Source of the DNA: Gonocerus acuteangulatus
Taxonomy: Eukaryota > Arthropoda > Insecta > Hemiptera > Coreidae
Length of the DNA: 64,000 bases
Assembly (NCBI GenBank): GCA_946811695.1
Contig: OX328124.1
Coordinates: 57,477,459 to 57,541,458 of the forward strand
Direction of reading: 5' to 3'
Positions 58,438-64,000 of the stretch are shown piece after piece. Every line of letters starts with the position of its first letter. Position 1 is the first letter of the stretch. A program made the position numbers and the translations under genes. The notes below the pieces were generated by a model. The model had not been told where the DNA came from and did not search any database. It saw nothing but the letters and a program-made list of their open reading frames with translations.

Positions 58438-58959
58438 CTAGCTGTTAACCGGCGTGCCATGCTACGCCTACTTTCTGCATATAGCAAAGCCTAAATAAAT
58501 TAGAAACCAAATAAGTATAATTAAAATCTAATAACACGAATCTGTAACTGTTTCGATCCCGTGAGCTCCCAACTGTGAGTCCTAGACGACTTTGACCTAA
58601 CCTATAACACCCCCCGTATCAAGACATACATGTAGGCCAAGTTTGGTAAAAATCGGTCTAACGGTGTGGATTTTTATTTAAAAAAAAACAAAACAAAAAA
58701 AAAAAAAAACATACAGCAACTGGTAGGCTTTTTGACCTGGCCTATCACAATCCCCAGACCAAGACCAACCTGTGTGCCCAGTTTGATCAAAATCTGTTAA
58801 ACGGTGTGGATTTTTGTTGGGAACAAACATACAGACAGACAGCTGGTAGAGGTTTTTGACCTAGCTTACGGCACTCTCCAGATTAGGATCTACCTGTGTA
58901 CCGAATTTAGTAAAAATTGGACGAACGGTTTGGATTCGTATAACGGACAAATAAACAGA

Positions 58960-59032
<73 letters not shown>
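58438..59032 (-). mobile_element. Non-autonomous Helitron in duplication unit 1
   Basis: The minus-strand 5' TCTATATATATA starts at 59032 (preceded by A), within the TA tract. The 3' end has hairpin GGCGTAGCATGGCACGCCGG, TTAACAG and CTAG at 58441-58438, followed by T. It contains three 124-bp type units with CTGTGTGCCCAGTTTG and CCTGTGTACC landmarks. Non-coding. Confidence 0.85.
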
Positions 59033-59039
59033 TGAAACA

Positions 59040-59174
59040 CATCACGGACATCTTCATGTATCTTATTTCTCGACTTCGTTTATGGAAGTTGGCGTCCAAA
59101 CTCTTTCTGGGGATCGAACCACCATCTCCCGCATATGAATCTAAGGCGCTAGCCACTAGACTACGAGAGACCCC
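59040..59174 (-). mobile_element. tRNA-derived SINE, variant body, unit 1
   Basis: The minus-strand head GTCTCTCGTAGTCTAGTGG and a box B-like GGTTCGATCCC resemble SINE 1. The body (GAAAGAGTTTGGACGCC and beyond) differs from it, so this is a related but separate family. It abuts the Helitron 5' end. Confidence 0.6.
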
Positions 59175-59497
59175 TCTTCCCTGGAGGTGCCCTGACTATT
59201 ATTTTAAGTTATTTTCTTGATGCGTTCTCCTGGCTCATCTTCAGGAATGTCTTGAGGAAATAATTTGCCTTGTGGCATAGGCTTATAAGTAGAGTACAAA
59301 ATACCCAAAATTAAACGGACTGACCTAAAAATACACAGATGTAAAACTTTTCTCACCTTTTTCATCAACAAACACCGATCGAATATTTTTGTTTACAAAG
59401 AAATAAACATTTTGTATGAAACAGTATTTACACAAAAAAAAAAAAAAAAAAAAAATGCTTTCACAGAAGCAATAACAATATGCATATTTATTTGGAA

Positions 59498-59542
59498 CTA
59501 GCTGACCCGGCGAACTTCGTACCGCCTAACAGTCAATTCTTT

Positions 59543-59574
<32 letters not shown>

Positions 59575-60336
59575 CACGTAAACCTGTACGACAAAATATA
59601 AAAAGCCGATAATTCTTTTATTTAAAAATCAAATAATTTTATCATTTATCTCATATTTCAATTGTTGAATTATTATTTTTTTCTATTTATTATATTTTTT
59701 TTTATTACATGTAAATAATATGTAAATAGTAATACAGTATACTTAACTGGCGTAGGATAACAACATATCTATGAACAGCATATAGCTACAAAGTTACTCG
59801 ATGCAATTCACCTCAAAGTGGTGCATCATTAAACAAAATAAATAAGTAAATAAATAATTTTTTTGTAATACTTATTCTGCTATTTGGGACACCCGGACAG
59901 CTAGTAAGATAGAAAAAAAAGAAGAAAAAAATTTAATAAGTCGACAATTACATTGTCAAAAAATAAAAATTATCAAACACGAAGAAATTCTTTTAATAGT
60001 CACTAAAAAATCACAATCAAAATTACAATATCAGATTTCTTATTATGATACCTACTTATTATATTTCATTTTATTTTAACTTATTCTAAATTAAGTTTAA
60101 TTTTTATTATAGTACTTAATGGTACACGATATATTTTGTTTCATTACCTGACGCATAAATAAACAGAGCAGATGGTTTTCCAACACGGGTACAGGCAACA
60201 TACACTTGACCATGCGAGAAACATGGGTTTTCTAGATTATTACCACAAACACTTAATGACTGCCCTGGGATTTGTTTATAGTCAAACTGAGTTCATAGGT
60301 CCAATAGCAACACAGCTGCAGGCACTGTAATGAATT
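59498..60336 (-). mobile_element. Helitron 3' part, truncated by duplication junction
   Basis: The minus-strand 3' end is GGCGGTACGAAGTTCGCCGG (hairpin), GTCAG, CTAG (59501-59498), then T. Upstream on that strand is the C-terminal remnant of the helicase (60150-60330). The junction at 60336 cuts off the 5' portion, which is present only in the second unit. Confidence 0.85.
60150..60330 (-). pseudogene. Helitron helicase C-terminal remnant, unit 1
   Basis: The minus strand reads LTINKSQG, then after a one-base loss SLSVCGNNLENPCFSHGQVY and VACTRVGKPSALFIYASGNE. This is the last (motif VI) region of the Pif1-type helicase of Helitron Rep/Hel proteins. The missing base after CAGGGC breaks the frame. 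Confidence 0.85.
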
Positions 60337-61077
60337 GTTTGTTCCTTATAAAAATCTACACCGTTTGACCGATTTTGAATAAACTTGGCACACAGGTTGG
60401 TCTTGATACGGGGAATCTCCTAGGCTAGGTTAAAATAGTCGAATTTCGAAATTTGGTCAAAAGGTCAAAAGTTTTGTTCAAGAAAAATTGGCGACACTGA
60501 ACCGTTCAGATTCTGACGGCCATATTGAATAATGTCTCAAATTTATTTGTTGGTGTTCTTGATAAGAACAGAAATTAAAATAACTTGATAAGATCAGAAA
60601 TTAGAATAACTCTAACTCATTGATGGCTTTACATCATTATATAATCATTTAATGCGGTTTATTTCAATTTTATATCAACAGTCACTGCCTAACTAAGCAG
60701 CGCTGGCCTTTCTTTGATAAGAGCTATCTACTCTGCTGGCCTCTGTCGGCTATAATATGAATTGCTGTGGTGCTGGCTTCTGTTGGCTGTTTCACGAGAC
60801 AGCACTAGGCATATATAAACAAATTCACACCGTTTGACCGATTTTGACGAAACTGGGTATTCAGGTAGATCTTGGTACGGGGAGAGTCATAGGCTGAAAG
60901 TAGGTGTAGCATGGCACACTGGGTAACAGCTAGTATAAAATAAATAATACCATGTATATTCATTTATATCCTCTTCTTTTTCTAAAAAGCCGTATAGGTA
61001 AAAAAACCTGCGATTTTTTTACCTATAAGACCGTTACAAAAAGCAAAAACAATAGATAGAAGATGTCAATTTTCGGG

Positions 61078-61079
<2 letters not shown>

Positions 61080-61168
<89 letters not shown>
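61080..61168. repeat. (TA)n(CA)n compound microsatellite, short allele
   Basis: Counterpart of 57801-57990 with about 20 TA and 24 CA units. Confidence 0.95.
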
Positions 61169-61172
<4 letters not shown>

Positions 61173-61614
61173 TATTTGTATATATATGTGAGTGTTTGTG
61201 TGTGGTATACATTTGTCGATAAGTAAGATTTTACGGTCCACAACAGGAAAGTGATAGTATCCTAAGCGGATATTATTCCATCCTCTTTTTTAAGATTCGA
61301 TCTTTGAAACACTATAACCAATATGTTTCCCAGTTTCTTATCTTGTTACCTACTAAAATGGCGAGAGGAACTGCGCTAAAAAAGCTTAAGCACAAAGAAA
61401 ATGTGTTGTTTAAACTTCAGGAAAACGAAACAGACTGATTTTTAGAGTAACTAGTTAAATATAGTTGTATAGTTTCCATATTGTTTGAGACGGTAAAATA
61501 CCAGTAACGCTATCAGATGTAAAACCCTCAAAACTTATTTTTACGCCCAATGATTAATATTATCCGATTTTTGTCTGGAACTGAGGATATTTTCTCCCTA
61601 GAATTTATCGAAAA

Positions 61615-62137
61615 CTAGCTGTTAACCGGCGTGCCATGCTACGCCTACTTTCTGCATATAGCAAAGCCTAAATAAATTAGAAACCAAATAAGTATAATTA
61701 AAATCTAATAACACGAATCTGTAACTGTTTCGATCCCGTGAGCTCCCAACTGTGAGTCCTAGACGACTTTGACCTAACCTATAACACCCCCCGTATCAAG
61801 ACATACATGTAGGCCAAGTTTGGTAAAAATCGGTCTAACGGTGTGGATTTTTATTTAAAAAAAAACAAAACAAAAAAAAAAAAAAAACATACAGCAACTG
61901 GTAGGCTTTTTGACCTGGCCTATCACAATCCCCAGACCAAGACCAACCTGTGTGCCCAGTTTGATCAAAATCTGTTAAACGGTGTGGATTTTTGTTGGGA
62001 ACAAACATACAGACAGACAGCTGGTAGAGGTTTTTGACCTAGCTTACGGCACTCTCCAGATTAGGATCTACCTGTGTACCGAATTTAGTAAAAATTGGAC
62101 GAACGGTTTGGATTCGTATAACGGACAAATAAACAGA

Positions 62138-62200
<63 letters not shown>
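61615..62200 (-). mobile_element. Non-autonomous Helitron in duplication unit 2
   Basis: Duplicate of 58438-59032 with a shorter TA tract; the same 5' TC, 3' hairpin and CTAG (61618-61615). Confidence 0.85.
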
Positions 62201-62207
62201 TGAAACA

Positions 62208-62342
62208 CATCACGGACATCTTCATGTATCTTATTTCTCGACTTCGTTTATGGAAGTTGGCGTCCAAACTCTTTCTGGGGATCGAACCACCATCTCCCGC
62301 ATATGAATCTAAGGCGCTAGCCACTAGACTACGAGAGACCCC
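62208..62342 (-). mobile_element. tRNA-derived SINE, variant body, unit 2
   Basis: Duplicate of 59040-59174 with no visible change. Confidence 0.6.
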
Positions 62343-62665
62343 TCTTCCCTGGAGGTGCCCTGACTATTATTTTAAGTTATTTTCTTGATGCGTTCTCCTG
62401 GCTCATCTTCAGGAATGTCTTGAGGAAATAATTTGCCTTGTGGCATAGGCTTATAAGTAGAGTACAAAATACCCAAAATTAAACGGACTGACCTAAAAAT
62501 ACACAGATGTAAAACTTTTCTCACCTTTTTCATCAACAAACACCGATCGAATATTTTTGTTTACAAAGAAATAAACATTTTGTATGAAACAGTATTTACA
62601 CAAAAAAAAAAAAAAAAAAAAAATGCTTTCACAGAAGCAATAACAATATGCATATTTATTTGGAA

Positions 62666-62710
62666 CTAGCTGACCCGGCGAACTTCGTACCGCCTAACAG
62701 TCAATTCTTT

Positions 62711-62743
<33 letters not shown>

Positions 62744-63768
62744 CACGTAAACCTGTACGACAAAATATAAAAAGCCGATAATTCTTTTATTTAAAAATCA
62801 AATAATTTTATCATTTATCTCATATTTCAATTGTTGAATTATTATTTTTTTCTATTTATTATATTTTTTTTTATTACATGTAAATAATATGTAAATAGTA
62901 ATACAGTATACTTAACTGGCGTAGGATAACAACATATCTATGAACAGCATATAGCTACAAAGTTACTCGATGCAATTCACCTCAAAGTGGTGCATCATTA
63001 AACAAAATAAATAAGTAAATAAATAATTTTTTTGTAATACTTATTCTGCTATTTGGGACACCCGGACAGCTAGTAAGATAGAAAAAAAAAGAAGAAAAAA
63101 ACTTAATAAGTCGACAATTACATTATGTCAAAAAATAAAAATTATCAAACACGAAGAAATTCTTTTAATAGTCACTAAAAAATCACAATCAAAATTACAA
63201 TATCAGATTTCTTATTATGATACCTACTTATTATATTTCATTTTATTTTAACTTATTCTAAATTAAGTTTAATTTTTATTGTAGTACTTAATGGTACACG
63301 ATATATTTTGTTTCATTACCTGACGCATAAATAAACAGAGCAGATGGTTTTCCAACACGGGTACAGGCAACATACAATTGACCATGCGGTTTTCTAGATT
63401 ATTACCACAAACACTTAATGACTGCCCTGGGATTTGTTTATAGTCAAACTGAGTTCATAGGTCCAATAGCAACACAGCTGCAGGCACTGTAATGAATTCA
63501 CAGCAGCTCGATTCAAACTTGCACCATTATTAGTCGAATGTCGCGCTTCGCGGGTCTGTCTTAACCAAATTCTTTCACGTTCATTGCGATCTTCACATTC
63601 CTGGGCAGTACGATTAGATTGATAATTAATTTGATGCGTTGCTTTTCGGGTTCTTCTGCCTAAATTTGTCCGCCGCCTTATAGGAGGCATATTTATTAAG
63701 TCACAAACACACAACACTTTAGTAATTTTATAGAAATTTGTGGCTTTTAGATTTAGTAATATTATAGA
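62666..63768 (-). mobile_element. Helitron deletion derivative, complete ends
   Basis: The minus-strand 5' end TCTATAATATTAC starts at 63768 after an A. The 3' end, with hairpin GGCGGTACGAAGTTCGCCGG and CTAG, is at 62669-62666 before a T. Only about 1.1 kb remains of a multi-kilobase autonomous element: the start of the Rep/Hel protein is joined to its end. The breakpoint of the tandem duplication (63498) lies inside it. Confidence 0.8.
63280..63690 (-). pseudogene. Rep/Hel N-terminus fused to helicase C-terminus by deletion
   Basis: From the ATG at about 63688, MPPIRRRTNLGRRTRKATHQ begins the basic N-terminal segment seen at the start of arthropod Helitron Rep/Hel proteins. It continues (RIWLRQTREARHS) for about 65 residues and then joins LQLCCYWTYELSLTINKSQG, the helicase end. 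After a one-base loss the helicase C-terminus follows (SHNGQVYVAC-like block, with a 15-bp deletion relative to unit 1 before GTTTTCTAG). Everything between, including the HUH nuclease and most helicase motifs, is gone. Confidence 0.75.
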
Positions 63769-63946
63769 TGCACAGCAAAGAGATGTTTAAATTTCCAGTG
63801 ACATTTTACCACAGACAATTTACATTTTACCAAAGACAATTTGTTTTTGAGAAATGTTACCATCGTATAAATATTGACAAATATTGCCATTAATATTTAT
63901 ACGATACTAATGTCATTCAATTGTTTTGCCTTCCCGGAACCCCTCC

Positions 63947-64000
63947 ACTAGGTTTTTTTAAAAGAAAAGCCACCACCCCAAGTAAGAATCGAACCCACGA
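63947..64000 (-). mobile_element. SINE family 2 copy cut by the window end
   Basis: AAAAGAAAAGCCACCACCCC and GAATCGAACCCACGA match the body/T-arm junction of the copies at 15302 and 42313. The rest lies beyond the window. Confidence 0.7.

Larger units (their letters stand above)
60337..63498. repeat. 3.2-kb tandem duplication, unit 2
   Basis: Second unit, 3162 bp versus 3281 bp. The size difference is mostly the CA and TA tracts (61080-61168 here, 57801-57990 in unit 1). It carries a truncated copy of the first Helitron (60337-60933, ending in the same CTAG) and complete copies of the other elements. Confidence 0.95.

Noticed and set aside
60337..60933. A second complete Helitron like 57026-57652
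   Set aside because: It lacks the first 30 bp including the 5' TC end. It is the truncated copy created by the tandem duplication junction.

Overview
This window is nuclear DNA from an arthropod with a large, AT-rich, repeat-rich genome. The evidence is one intron-rich host gene (a myostatin-type TGF-beta ligand of the arthropod myoglianin kind) embedded in dense transposon debris: Helitrons, I-superfamily and Jockey LINEs, tRNA-derived SINEs, Tc1, pogo and PIF/Harbinger remnants, a Penelope-type ribozyme motif and several foldback palindromes. Nothing looks bacterial or organellar. Insect versus arachnid cannot be settled from the sequence alone.

Host gene. The only convincing host gene is myoglianin (GDF8/11 class), plus strand, with three coding exons at 4590-4792, 20782-20967 and 24385-24768. 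The first two encode part of the propeptide. The last encodes the end of the propeptide, a furin-type RPKR site and a complete 109-residue mature ligand with nine cysteines. The introns are about 16.0 kb and 3.4 kb and are full of repeats. The 5' exon(s) were not found and probably lie left of the window. The 3' UTR begins at 24769.

Layout. 1-4.6 kb: degenerate AT-rich DNA, a PIF/Harbinger-like MITE and a SINE. 4.6-20.8 kb (intron 1): 288-bp and 510-bp tandem repeats, a Helitron terminus, a 2.1-kb near-perfect palindrome (11.6-13.7 kb) whose centre is a miniature transposon end, a pogo-like element (14.0-15.8 kb), a composite repeat with a foldback and a conserved small ORF (16.1-18.4 kb), and a perfect 180-bp-arm palindrome carrying a hammerhead-ribozyme-like motif (18.76-19.12 kb). 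20.97-24.38 kb (intron 2): a dead Tc1 element. 24.8-27.1 kb: 3' UTR and featureless AT-rich DNA. 27.2-34.2 kb: MITEs, SINEs, LINE RNase H fragments, an unidentified GC-rich retroposon, and Harbinger and Jockey debris. 34.4-41.8 kb: foldback elements, partly nested, and a second copy of the 16-kb composite repeat interrupted by an antisense LINE. 42-48 kb: SINEs, small MITEs and dispersed repeats. 48.0-55.3 kb: a 1.95-kb palindrome split by a full-length 5.3-kb LINE, itself split by a truncated SINE. 55.3-63.8 kb: several Helitrons inside a very recent 3.2-kb tandem duplication.

Most long open frames apart from the myoglianin exons are transposon proteins or translated microsatellites. The main interest lies in the repeat structures: target-site duplications, an in-window empty site for a Helitron, palindromes with transposon ends at their centres, and SINE copies truncated at one shared hairpin.
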